64,000 nt of DNA from Thalassia testudinum (lineage: Eukaryota > Streptophyta > Magnoliopsida > Alismatales > Hydrocharitaceae), in contig JAZHRO010000039.1 in assembly GCA_037157565.1 (NCBI GenBank), positions 40,858,001 through 40,922,000 of the forward strand, in the 5' to 3' direction. Below the pieces are notes generated by a model. That model searched no databases and was not told where the DNA came from. It saw only the letters and a program-made list of their open reading frames with translations. Below, in pieces: positions 1 through 11,174 of the stretch. Every line of letters begins with the position of its first letter. Position 1 is the first letter of the stretch. A program made the translations under genes and the position numbers.

Positions 1-239
1 TACCGAAAGAGGAGCCTAAAGCCAAGGATACGAGGAAGAAGTAGGAGAAAGAGAACTACATGGTGATGAATTGGATGATGAACTCAGTCAATCCATCCAT
101 CGCCTCCAATATGCTATACAAGAAGCCAGCGTTCAACATGTGGGATTCCTGAAGAAGAGACACTCCAAGAAAATTTAGCAATGCTCGCATCACCAACATA
201 TATACTCACATTTGGATCACAAATCAAGGAGACCTTCCC

Positions 240-918
240 CTTGATAAATATTATTCAAAAATGGAGATGCTATTGAGGAGCTCAAGATTTATGAGCTTGT
301 CTACTATGACAAGCAAACCACCACACGTGAAAAGTGGTAGGCTGCAAGATTTCTAATGGGATTACTTCCTATTAGCCAGCACATGATCAGATTTTGACGC
401 TGGACAAAGAGATGAATCTTGAGATGATCTACAAACATCTCGAGAAACTTGGAGAACCAGAGGCTGAACCTAGTAGAGTTGCGGTGTCTAAAAACACCAC
501 ATTGACCACTATTAATGGAGGCGTGGCGCAGGATGCGGGAAAGGACGAGGTTAAGGCTCAGGTTGAGTCTTCCTACCTTGTAAACATTGCGAGCGCACTA
601 ATCACGCTCGTGACAAATGTTGGGACAAGTTCGAGAGACCACAACGTGGGACGAGAAATTCCTCTTGAGAGTTCTCCCTCTTGCCTACAGATTTAAAGAA
701 GATTAGGACCATGCTTTAGGAGAAGACCACAGCAACCATAGCGACGACTATTGGGGTTGTCCAAGCAGCAATGACTTCAAAGGTTGCACAAGGACTCTCT
801 GTGGATACTCAAGCAAATGAACGCCTGAGCATGGAGGATGAAGATGAGTGGTAGGGGCTTTAACCTCATCACAAATACACAAGTCTACAATATGATCCCA
901 CTTTGCCTTGAGGGAGAG
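240..918 (+). pseudogene. Ty1/copia gag remnant with zinc knuckle, no pol
   Basis: The plus strand encodes a broken copia-type capsid. A frame at about 271-393 reads EELKIYELVYYD then AARFLMGLLPISQHMIR and contains stops. The next frame (394-696) continues TLDKEMNLEMIYKHLEKLGEPE, the usual helical end of copia gag. A shift brings in a perfect CX2CX4HX4C zinc knuckle (CKHCERTNHARDKC) at 579-620. Only about 300 bp later a polypurine tract (GAGGGAGAG, 910-918) precedes TG, where a 3' LTR would begin. No protease, integrase, reverse transcriptase or RNase H lies between. The copy is dead, with in-frame stops and frameshifts. This is either a gag-only non-autonomous element or a deletion product. 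Confidence 0.7.
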
Positions 919-1326
919 TGTAAAGGAGTGAAGCCACATGGCAATCGATAAGGGTGTCAAGGCAAGGTGGCCTATTTAGGAATTTAGGTTGGTAGCATGT
1001 ATGCCAAATTTTGTGCCACATGTGGCAACTTCTTTTAATTAGTAAGAGTCTAATTTAGGAATGAGATAATTTAAGATTAGTTGATTGATTGATTGTTAGG
1101 CTTTGATTTGATTGAGAGTTGTTTTTAAGTATATGATTAGATCTCTTTATATAGAGATCAACAATTACTCGTTTGAGTTGAGTTGGGATATTATTTTCTC
1201 CACATTAAACAACTCCCTCCTCTCTCCTTCTCCATTGTTGACTCTCCCTCTCTCTCTTCATCAATCTCCACACTCCATGTGTGGATCACTCACGCACCTA
1301 GGCCTGCTCCACTTCCACATGTTCTC

Positions 1327-1330
<4 letters not shown>
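919..1330 (+). repeat. Probable 3' LTR (5' part) of the gag-only copia relic
   Basis: Starts TGTAAAGGAG directly after a polypurine tract, the layout expected of a 3' LTR. It contains TTTATATAG at about 1145-1153, followed by a CT-rich stretch (1215-1260). The 5' LTR is outside the window, so the right boundary and LTR identity are inferred. Confidence 0.4.

Positions 1331-1359
<29 letters not shown>
1331..1359. repeat. (TA)n microsatellite
   Basis: Uninterrupted TA run abutting the left end of the MITE. TA-rich DNA is a common MITE target. Confidence 0.9.
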
Positions 1360-1361
<2 letters not shown>

Positions 1362-1735
1362 GAAAAATGTGGCTACCCCGTGGGGGAGCCAATTGGCTAC
1401 TCCCGACACTTTTAACTTCGTCAACAGATCACATTTCGCTATGAAATTTTAGGGATCTCACTATCTGAATATAACTAAGAATCATATAGAGTTTGAACTC
1501 AATCGGATAATTCTATCCCCTCCGTCAACAATGCTAAATTTTCAATGGTTTGAGATAGTGCGAAAAATCGACCCCGCTTGATGAAGGGGTTAAGGGCCTT
1601 CGATTCAAATAAAATTTGAAACACATTTTTCATTTCAATCCTCAAAATTTCATGGCAAAATGTAATCCGTAAATGAATTTAAAAGTGTTGGAGGTAGCCA
1701 ATTGACTCTCCCTTTGTGGTAGCCACATTTTACCC
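1360..1735. mobile_element. Palindromic MITE (376 bp) in a TA microsatellite
   Basis: The left end GGGAAAAATGTGGCTACC matches the reverse complement of the right end (GGTAGCCACATTTTACCC). Inverted similarity continues for roughly 110 bp per arm (for example GCTATGAAATTTT against GCCATGAAATTTT). Flanks are TAT|GGG and CCC|TAT, consistent with a 3-bp target duplication, but the left flank is a TA run (1331-1359), so the duplication is ambiguous. No coding capacity. The superfamily is unclear; GGG termini would fit PIF/Harbinger. Confidence 0.75.
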
Positions 1736-2893
1736 TATATAAATAGAGAAAGAAAAGGGAGCATGAAGAGAGAAGGGGGGAGTGTCTAATGAGCCTAAGG
1801 CTCAAATAACTTTCTTGAGCCAAATTCATTGAAACTCGTGTGGAGCCTCAAATAAGAAATCTAATCGTATAGATTGAAAATATATTGGTTAGATAGCTTA
1901 AAAATGAAATTTTACTGAAAAAGGAAATGGTTTTAATGGTTATCTTAATGAAGAAGCTATAACAATATTGCTTTGCAAATTGCAAGTCATGTTTTGTAAA
2001 TTAGATTTGGTTTGTAATAATGTAATAACCATTATAAATTACATCAATAGGTTTGTAAAATAAACTAGGCTGAAATAAGTTACTTGAGCCTTGAGCTCAC
2101 TGAAAAATTTTCCAGCATGTGTGTAATGGATAATGCTTCGCATGCATGCATCCATAGCATGTACGTACATCTACATTTGTGTGCAAGTACATATGTACAG
2201 ATCTACATGTATGGGTGTAGATGCACCTGTGCACCTATGTGTATGATAGACAAGAAACTATCCCCAACACTTTCATATGGGGTTAGCAATTGTTCCTACC
2301 AAACTTTTGTGGATTTGAATAGCACAACAAAGAATACATTTATAAAATTTCAACTTAATCCAACACTCCTAACTCCTACATCAAGGATTTCAACTTTCAA
2401 TGGTCTAAAAACTTTGAAAAATTAGTCCCTCCTAATTAAAGTGCAAGTGTCTAATTCAAATGAAATCTAAACAGTTTTATTTAATTATGATTGCAAAGTT
2501 TTAGGATAATATATGCCTTCTAGCCTTGTTTACAAGCAAAGGGGCCAGCATAAAAATAACCTGTGACGGAGGGTTAAAAGGCCCAAACTTGATACACTCG
2601 TTGCTCTATTAAATAATCCCATTCCCAAAGTCCCATTTCACAACATTACTTGTGGGAAAAGATACAAGCATGAAGGGAAACTAATCCTAACTCTTTGTCC
2701 AAAAGTGTAAAAAAAACTACAATTGTTGACTAAAGATCTAGAATGCATGCAAGCCTAGAAAAGCTGAAATTTATGAACTAGAAACTTCCAAATGCAAAGG
2801 GACTGATAAGAAAGGTTCATATGGGCAGCTAATGGCTAATGTTAGTCGACCATTAAGGAAAATTTCTATAAATATTCTAGATGAACTACATAC
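1736..2893 (-). other. Start of SIG2 intron 5
   Basis: Begins with the donor CCA|GTATGT at 2893 on the minus strand. The minus strand was read for sigma regions 3 and 4 (helix-turn-helix, SRERVRQI-type motif) and none was found. The sequence is AT-rich. A stretch around 2130-2245 is dense in ACGTAC/CATGCATG-like words and has no assigned role. Confidence 0.55.
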
Positions 2894-5800
2894 TGGAAGG
2901 CGAATAAATCTTGAATTCTCAGAAAGGGTCCTTTTAATAGCTTGTTTAATCCACCAGGTTGCATAAGTTGAAAACTTGAAGCCTTTTGAAGCATCGAATC
3001 TTTCACAACCTGCTATTAGGCCTCTACAGCCTTCCTGGGGACAAAAACTAAGAATAAGTACTGAACAGTCCTAGCAACAGGAAGAACAAGTGGTAAATAT
3101 ATTTCTCTCTAGCAACAGGCAGAAACCTGAACAAGATCCTGGAAGTCGAGGCTCATCCTTGCACGTTCATATCTCCTTGCAATTTTAACAACAAGTCGTA
3201 TGTTGCTGTAGACCATCTTGTCTCTGCAAGAAGATCCATAATTTAGCTGTTTCTTCAAAGTCTGCTGATCGACACCAGCAGCAGCAGACCACTGTGGCAA
3301 TGTTGGTTCACTGCCATTTCGTATTGTAAGCTCCTCCTTAAGCCGTTGTAACTTTAGAAAAACCTGCAAAATGTTGCAGCAAAAGTTGTCACAAAAGCAG
3401 AAGATGCTGAGCTTTTACTAGCTCTCCTCATGCACAGACATGTGAAGTTTGCTGCGGTCCTATTTACAACAAGAACAGAACTCTGAAAAGTGTCAGAGAA
3501 TTCTTTTATTTCTTTTTATTTTTACCTGAATGCCTAATGATAACTCCACTTCTTCCTTAGCAGTAAGGAGTTTGTATTCTCTGGCATTTGGTAGCACGTA
3601 TCCCACAGGATCAAAAGAATCATACTGTTGAGATATAGCATGCTTCTTCTTCCTAGAGGATCTAGAAGTGGTAGAACAAACATCCACTCCCTTTTTCCCC
3701 ACAGCACGTGCCCTGCGAGCCCTTCTCTCAATTTGACGTGTTGATTTAACAGGTATAACCTCAGAATCTTGCACTTCGAGAAAACTGCTTTCATTTCCCA
3801 TGATACCAAATTCCGCATTCAACGAAGAACAGTTTGAATTTGTATCTTCACTTTGAGCTTCTGTAACAGTTGAATGTATAGTTTCCTCACCCAACTCCTT
3901 TGCAAAGAGCCTAGCCATCTCTAATTGGAGAATTTCAACTTCAGAAAGAGCATCTTCAGATTTCCCTTGTTTTAAAGAGTAGCTGCCAACCATCCGCGCT
4001 GCATCTTTAGCCTTCTTAACAGCAGCCCTTGCTAGTGCAACTGCCTCAGCCGCTGCTGCTGCTATCACTGACTCCTCATTTTCTAACAAACTTTGAGCAG
4101 GCAACTTTGTGCTAATTTCTTCCTGAATTCACACATAGAAACCAGGGTCACCAAAAAGTTACATCATCTTGATAAATGAAGATTCTTTAGCACGTTTCAT
4201 GCATCATTAGGTAGTTTCCTCCCAACTTTACCAAGAAAGAGTGAAATGAAATAGATATCAGGTGTTTTAATGAATATTTATTTTCATTTAAATAGATCTA
4301 GCTCACTTGACATGAGACATTATATCTGATTCTGTTAGTGGGAGGTAAGAAACTTTTCCATCACAATATTAGTTGATAAAAGCAAGGGGGATAATAGTTG
4401 AGTAAAGCAATAGACCTTCAATGGTGGACCAGTAGCTCCAATATATGTCAACGGCTTAACCGATGTTATGGATGCTGAAAGTGGTTCAAACGAAGGTATT
4501 TGCAGCTTCTCTGGTTCAACAACAGTTGTTGAAGAAAACATGCATTGCACTTGAAAACACAAATATTCTTTACTCTTGCCTGTAGAATCCATAAGAAGAC
4601 CATCATTGTACGAGCGCAATTTGCAAAAATATATGCATGACAAGCAGACAAATAATTCCATGAAGAGGGGGAAAAACCTATGAAGCTTTAAAAAGGAAGG
4701 CGAGCATGATGTTGGAAGAATATTTTTTACCGCAGTTTCATTGAAAGTGCAGGAGCCATTATATGATGCTTAACTAGATCTTCACTAGCATGCCAGGAGT
4801 GGAGCAGGACAGGTAAACCCAGTTTCATTAAAGGTGTAAAATATATACCTGAAGATATGAGAACTTGGCATCTAACATAATAAAATAAATAAGGATTTCA
4901 CATTCAAAGTTGCTGTACTCTTGTGAGACTGTCCCCTTAGTGGTGCTCAAGGCACACATCTACCTAGCAAGAAACTCATTTGAAGTTACTTTATTGGAGA
5001 TCAGGATCCGATTTATTGACAGGACTAAGACCCCAAAAATCTGTCTAATAAATTGACCCACTAACAATTTACAAGACAAGATGCTTATAGACGTATGTGT
5101 GCATGTATTTATATACGCGTAATATGCATACTAACAAATTCTGAATTAGGGCAGATTAACAAAGTAAAGCTATCTTTTGATAAATTGAACAAACCCAGGT
5201 AGAATGTAATGGACGAGACCCTCAACAAAGCCGTGGAGAGTAGACAGATGAAGAGAAAGTATTGCAATCACAGAAGATAAAAAAGTTTTTAGCCTATTTC
5301 CACTTGATCAGAGTATACGTCCCAGGGAAGGATCTGAAATCCAATAGCACTGTAATGTAGGGGAGGGGAGTGATTACAAGCTCTTGGACATTCAAACTCT
5401 CCCTTAAATGTGTAGTCATCCTTGAAAGCAATGTCGTAAAAATCAATAATCGATATTCAGTCGGTCAAGCTACTAACTAAGGAATATACGATATGTGGGG
5501 GAGTAATCGGGAAAGTACTCGATCAGGCATTATATATATATATAGACACGCTTATATCAATAAGTAAAATATATCATTGCATAAAAGTAAACATAGTCAA
5601 ATTCAAGGTTATAAAATAAGCTACCAAGTACAAACAATATCAAATTCATTACAAATTTAACAATTAAATCAAGGTATAAATCATTACAAATACATTACTA
5701 ACGACAGAACAACATAAACCAAGAATTAATATATACTTGGATCAAATGCATTACAATATATGCTTCAGCGATTGAGGGTTTCTGCTTGGTTGAAGAGAAG

Positions 5801-7875
5801 TCTCGGGTGAAAATAAACGATTTTAGGAGAGTGATCAGGGGAGGGGGATTGAGTGGGATTTTATCTGATCTAAAAAAATAATATACCTACGTACCTATTT
5901 TTCTCTCTATGTAAAAATCAGCCTACTACTCGACCGACTACACCAATTACTCCGCTGACTAGTTGGTGTTGCCAACTATAAACTCAAGTATGGGTTATTC
6001 AATCGGTAGGATACCGTATAAGATTACTCGGCCAAGTAAAGGTAGGTTCTCCACCTCCCATTCCAGACCCTTGTGTAAGGGGGAATAGGAACATTGGAGA
6101 TACATAATGGGTTATCATGAGATGATGATTTTCATTTGTTTTGAGGTAATCTTCTATGATTCATCCACTGTGTTTGCTTGTTCCTTTCCCCAAGATGGCA
6201 CTTTGTCTTCCTAGGTGATATCAAGGAGGGAGAGTCTCTTTCAATTAGATCCCAGGAGGCAGATGAGTGTTGGATCTACATAGCTGGAGGTGTTGGCCTG
6301 ACTGCAACATCAGGCTCTTGGACATCGTCTCCTTGCCTGATAAGGGCTACATAGCATGCCGAGACAACAAAAATCAGAAAAGAGTAGGTAAGGAGAGGGC
6401 CACTTTTTATGACAACAGGACATCACAAGGGGGATGTTCCAGCCACTGCCTTTGTAGGAAGTCACTTCTTCCCGGCACAAAAATTATGCAAGGGAAATTG
6501 GAAGAAGGAGACATCTCGCTTGACCCAAAGTCTTCACTATTTAGCCATTTTCCTTATAGTTAGGCTCCATAATGGGATTTTTCTCCATATTATGTCTCGC
6601 AGATCCCCTTTTTTGTCGATGATCCCCTCCTAGACACTACTATGACTTACTGGGGGGGCATGTGTGCCCCACATGTAAGTTAATTTCTACCAGCATCAAT
6701 ATGGACTAGTAGATTTAAGGATACCAAGCAAATGAAAATTGTGAAGCTGCTAGACTCTATTAGCTCCCATTACAAGAAAGGTTAATTTAAATGAACCAAG
6801 TCATCCAATAAATGAGACAAACTTTAAGATTCTCATGCTTGACTTATTTATCAAAGAGTGCATATGCATTGAGCCCTATCCACATAACTTGAGCCTTCAG
6901 AAACCAAAATTCTCCCTGCTAGCTTTTTTTTCCTTTTGATGGAATGCATGCTACTTTTTTTTATAAGAAAATCCATGCTAACTTTTACTTGCACCTCTTC
7001 AGTGAATTGAAATTCTTGTTAGAGAAATAGCACAAAATTGGTGGTCAAGCTTTTTCAGAATAGGAACTGTTTTTGGCATCACCTACTAATGGATTCCTCT
7101 GGTACCACATTGAACCTATCTTAACAGTCTCTGTTGTGCATCGGGGAGCTTCACCTTTTTGGAGGAGCTTAGTATGGAGGTGATGTGGTGGCCAGTACAG
7201 AAGCCCCGCGATTAAGGAGATAAGACATACTGTCTGCCCATGGTCCACCAGCGAGCAACAGAATTCAAAGTAAAATATATAAACTGAAAAGGTGAAAAAA
7301 AAAAAAAAAAGGCCGCTGAAAGCATTCGAATGAGAACTAACAGGCAGTCTACTTTTTCTCTACAAAACAAATTCTACCCTTTGCTCTATCTTTAGCTACG
7401 GCAGCCCCCATATGGCACGTTTAATATGGTTTTCTTCGACCTTACTACTTCCAATGTGAAACTAAAAGCAAATGCTACTTAAGAAAGTGCTATACAAGTC
7501 TTGGAGATGGGCTATCAATTATAGGCATGTAGATAAGACATGCAGGCTCGGGCCATTGCAATGCACACGGAAGAAACGGAAATGCCAAGGTGGGGGATAT
7601 GTGGTCACTCTCACGTGACGAGATGCGTCTTTCGCACCAACAGAATAGAATGTGAGAGAATTAAGGTGACTTGGGGGGTCAGGTCAGGTTAGATGTAAGA
7701 AACCTTAAAGGAGGGGTCGGGTTTTGAATGCATTCTGTTACTTGTTTTAATCCAACATAATAGCAGGGAGCGAGGAGGCCTCGAGTGCTGAGGGTTTACA
7801 CTGGCGGCGGAGAGTGGACTTGGGGAGGAGAAGGGAGTCCGGCGGGCACTTGAACTGCGACAGGAGGCACGCCAT
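2894..7875 (-). CDS. SIG2: Plastid RNA polymerase sigma factor SIG2, 5' five exons (3' part outside the window)
   Basis: Nuclear-encoded sigma-70 factor that directs the bacterial-type plastid RNA polymerase to promoters; family members are imported into chloroplasts. Minus-strand coding exons: 7875-7800, 4579-4416, 4122-3526, 3363-3127 and 3034-2894, all with GT-AG borders and matching phases, giving about 405 residues; Arabidopsis SIG2 has 572. The start ([14 protein letters not shown]) closely resembles the Arabidopsis SIG2 N-terminus, and an in-frame ATG at 7905 is an alternative. Exon 3 holds the family's Ala-rich stretch ([20 protein letters not shown]), a basic [13 protein letters not shown] segment and the start of region 1.2 ([11 protein letters not shown]). 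Exon 4 carries [12 protein letters not shown] and LDFQDLVQ of region 2, and exon 5 carries [16 protein letters not shown] and ends at RFIRLP. Regions 3 and 4 were not found between 2893 and 1, so they lie beyond the left edge or are lost. Family and frame are near certain; the exon 1/2 junction is inferred. Confidence 0.92.
4580..7799 (-). other. SIG2 intron 1 (3.2 kb)
   Basis: Bounded by the minus-strand donor CAGT|GTAAAC at 7799 and the acceptor CTACAG at 4580. It is AT-rich with an A run at 7295-7310. No protein domain was recognised on either strand. Short open frames near 6267-6633 and 7045-7248 have no recognisable content. Parts may be old transposon sequence, but no terminal repeats were found. 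Confidence 0.6.
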
Positions 7876-8224
7876 CGATGCGCCGCGAACTTCGAGCCCG
7901 AGCATGGGAGTTGCTCGATCGGTCTTCCTTCTACGAACGGCGCTGGAAAGGGACCGCCTTTGATGGGGAGCCGAGGAAGGTGGGGGGTGAGGAGAGGAGA
8001 GGATAAGGAGATGGGGCGCGAGCGGGAGGGAGAGTGACAGTAGCAGAGCAGGAGCCGGTGCTGTTTCTGGTTCTGCCTCTCCTCTGCCAGGTGAGCCCCT
8101 GGAAGGAGCGTTTATGTCGTGGATAGGAAAAAAGGATAGAGGCGGTGATAGAGGGCAACGGAAGGGACACGATGGCCAAGGCGGAGGTCCGCGTCCGAGG
8201 ACGGGAGAAAATATCTCTTCTCAA
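7876..8224 (-). other. GC-rich SIG2 5' leader
   Basis: GC-rich stretch directly upstream of the SIG2 start on the minus strand. It is open for 97 codons (8224-7931), but that frame begins with TTG, is Ser/Pro/Arg-rich, is out of frame with SIG2 and resembles no family known to me. It is best read as 5' untranslated leader or promoter-proximal DNA. Confidence 0.5.
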
Positions 8225-8252
8225 GTACGATTAAGACGGCACCCCCTGTAAT

Positions 8253-8260
8253 ATTTTATA
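8253..8260 (-). promoter_or_regulatory. Candidate TATA box of SIG2
   Basis: Minus-strand TATAAAAT lies about 380 bp upstream of the SIG2 ATG. A GC- and CT-rich leader (about 7880-8220) follows and then the start codon. This fits a plant core promoter with a long 5' UTR, but no transcript start is known. Confidence 0.35.
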
Positions 8261-8269
8261 ATTTCTGTC

Positions 8270-10908
8270 GATTCAAATGTTACGTTGCCGGATAAAAATT
8301 TTTTTCTCATTATTTATCTTAAAAAAATATTCAAATTTTATTTCATAACTCCTAAGATACCCTAGGATGTTATATTCTTAATTTATAAAAATTAAATATT
8401 ATTAAATTTGATCAATAGATTAAATTTAATTATTTAACCCACTCATCTATCAAATTTAAATTTAAGAAATAAATCTTCAGATTAATTCAACTTAATTTGA
8501 TTTTCAACTTGATCACTCATAAGTTAGCCTAAGTTTCAACTGGACTCAACCTATTCTAAGGCTATTTAAGCTTAAAAATTTCTTTCATCCATAACCTATT
8601 ATATTTTTAGATTCAACTTTAATTAATTCTAAATTTAATTTTCAAAAGAAATAATGTAATATGACTTAACCTTTAATATTTGTAATGCCATTATATTTAT
8701 AAAATGTGGATAATAAAAAAATATTGGTTAACTTCGTCAATAGATGAAAGATAAGCATCGACCCATGGGAAGCAAGGCCAATACTAATTTCTATTTAGAT
8801 CAAATATTTCAAGCTGTGGATTGAGATGACTAAGTTTGGGTTATGATCTATTTTGTAGTTAACTCAGTTAGTTTAACCAATGACTTGGCCTAGTCTACAA
8901 CTTAAACACATCTCGATGTGATAGAATAAAATTTAAGATGACATGAATTCCCTTGAAAATATAATGATGGTTAAAGGTTGTTGGATAGAGATTATAACAA
9001 GTACCTTAGCTATTAGTTATTGGCTTTATCATTTGTTTAGGCTCTAAATTATATTAGGATAACTAATAAATTTTGGTGTTATTCATGTTTGCTTGGAGGG
9101 TTATCCCAATTCGATATATGAAATTCAACGTCAAATCACCCCAACCCTTATGTGAAGATACAAAAAAAATCCTAACCATGCCTTATGCCAACAACTAATA
9201 ATCCATGTTATTTAGAGAATCTCCACATTACCCTTCCAATCTTGACTTTAGGTTTCAATGATGGAGAATTAAGTTAGAAGAAGGTGTACGAGGTATAAGC
9301 ACTCTATTTTATATGATCTTTGCAAAGATCTAAGTGGATTTTGTTGGATTCCATAGAGGTTGGTGAAGTTTAGTGATACAAATACAAATATCACATGACA
9401 CAAACCCACTCCTATAGGCTTATATGCATGTTGCCTCCATAGGCACCAACTATCATCACACATGTTGAATCTCTTTCAAGGACTTTGAGCAATTTCATTA
9501 TCTTTATCTAAGTTGATAGCTAGAAATAGATCTCAATGACCTCAAGGGTTGTCAAAAGGCTATCTTAGTAAAAATGTTTAATTTGATTTATATAATCTTT
9601 TGAATGAATTTAAGGGTTAATGATTTTTATTTCCTGTGTCAAATGGTTGCATACTTAAGAACAAAGTACTAAGCATTCCAGGACAATCAACTCAATAAGC
9701 TACTGCTTTGAGTCAGATAAGCAATGGCTTAGATAGTGCATCCCCATTATGATCCTAGCTAAATGGGGTTGTTTACAAAATACATGAATCTCACCAACTT
9801 ATGTTGTGGTATCTTTAATTTTATTGAGCCACTTTTAGCCTCTCAATTTAACAAAGGCACCTAAATCTTCTTTTTCATCTTTCTCTTATGGTGCACACAT
9901 TGTGCAAAAACAATAGAAGTTTTAATTCAAGTAGCAAACAAGCAAAACATAAAGCATTGAATTAACAAATAGATCTTAACCAAGGCAAGTGTTGCACTAC
10001 AAGTCCACATCTAAAAAAAAGAGCAATCTCTTGGATACTAAACTGAAGAAACTAAGTACTAGAATTAAAAGAAAATAAATGGAGGATCATCCATCATCAT
10101 GAACCAATCACTAGTGCCAAACTCAAACTTGCACTAGTTGCTTCAAATGTAGTTGCTACCTTTGGATGTTCACTTACATTGAGTATGTAGTTCAAAGAAC
10201 ACATTAGCAATTGTTGAATAAAGTAAATTAAAAATGAACAATGTCAGTAAAAAGAGAACAAGAAATATGTATTAAGTAGATAATACATTTATTAATATCA
10301 TTTCTATTAGCATTATTATCCACCATCAAGTTATCTATGTATTGCCCTAAGTATTTATGATTTTTATTACTATAATCAAATTTTCAAAAAGCACAAGAAT
10401 ACATGAGTTTTCCTAGGACCTATATAAAAGCACTATGAATCTAGTATTGCCATTCCCTTGTTTACTTTGAAGTCATGGTTTCTATTATTGTAATCATTTC
10501 TTCGAAATGTACAAAGATACATAAGTTTTCCTAGGATCCATAAGAAAACACTATGAATCTAATATTATCATTCTCTTATGTACTTCAAAGTTAAAGATAC
10601 ATATCGTGATAGATGCATTGCATGATGTAAACATGTGTTAATTAGTCAAATTGATCCATGAACCACTTTTTGTTAACAACACAAAAAAAGAACAAAACGA
10701 ACTATGGGTAAGAAATCATGCAACAGGTAGTTACTAGAATATAAGAGAGTTAAACCATCTATATTTTACATTCCAACACTACTATTATTAACATAATTAA
10801 GAAACCAATTCACCAATTAAATAATAGCCATATCACATATCCATAATCTACAATTTATTCCATATCGCATTATGCAATTATTTGATTACTCATGTATCTA
10901 CATAAATT
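8270..10908. other. Gene-free AT-rich stretch
   Basis: Intergenic DNA right of SIG2. No spliced gene or transposon protein was recognised on either strand. The only structure seen is a diverged direct repeat near 10385-10600. Confidence 0.5.
10390..10600. repeat. Diverged tandem duplication, period about 118 bp
   Basis: Two adjacent units share TTTTCCTAGGA and CACTATGAATCTA words at matching spacing (TCCTAGG at 10411 and 10529), with scattered substitutions. Confidence 0.65.
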
Positions 10909-11174
10909 AAGTACTAAACCATGTTTTTTCTTTTTTATAATGGAGAACCCCCATAGTGACCCATACAACCCTATGGGGTAAACTCCAGTTATCTCGTCCC
11001 ACCCACCCACAGAGGGTGTCGAACGGAGTAACCCAACAGGCAACACCACCACCTGAGCCTTATGATGTGGGCAAGTGTCAAGTTTCGAACCCACGCACCC
11101 TGCTTAGGGAAAGCTTTATGGAGATGGGGGAATCCGACTGGGATACCCCTAACACCCAAGTACTAAACCATGTT
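10909..11174 (-). mobile_element. tRNA-derived SINE with perfect 17-bp target duplications
   Basis: Identical 17-bp direct repeats (AAGTACTAAACCATGTT) flank the insert at 10909-10925 and 11158-11174. Read on the minus strand, the element starts near 11157 (GGGTGTTAGGGGTATCCC), carries the RNA polymerase III B-box GGTTCGAAACT (11082-11092) and ends in an A-rich tail (T-rich plus strand, 10926-10937). Size, B-box, tail and long perfect duplications are the hallmarks of a plant SINE; the head resembles Au-type SINEs. Perfect duplications suggest a fairly recent insertion. Confidence 0.85.

Noticed and set aside
4731..4759. Minus-strand ATGGCTCCTGCACTTTC followed by a GTAAAA donor, considered as SIG2 exon 1
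   Set aside because: Its phase does not fit exon 2, whereas the exon at 7875-7800 fits in phase and matches the known SIG2 N-terminus.
7931..8224. 97-codon minus-strand open frame upstream of SIG2
   Set aside because: Starts with TTG, has GC-driven composition, is out of frame with SIG2 and has no recognisable domain. Fits a 5' leader.
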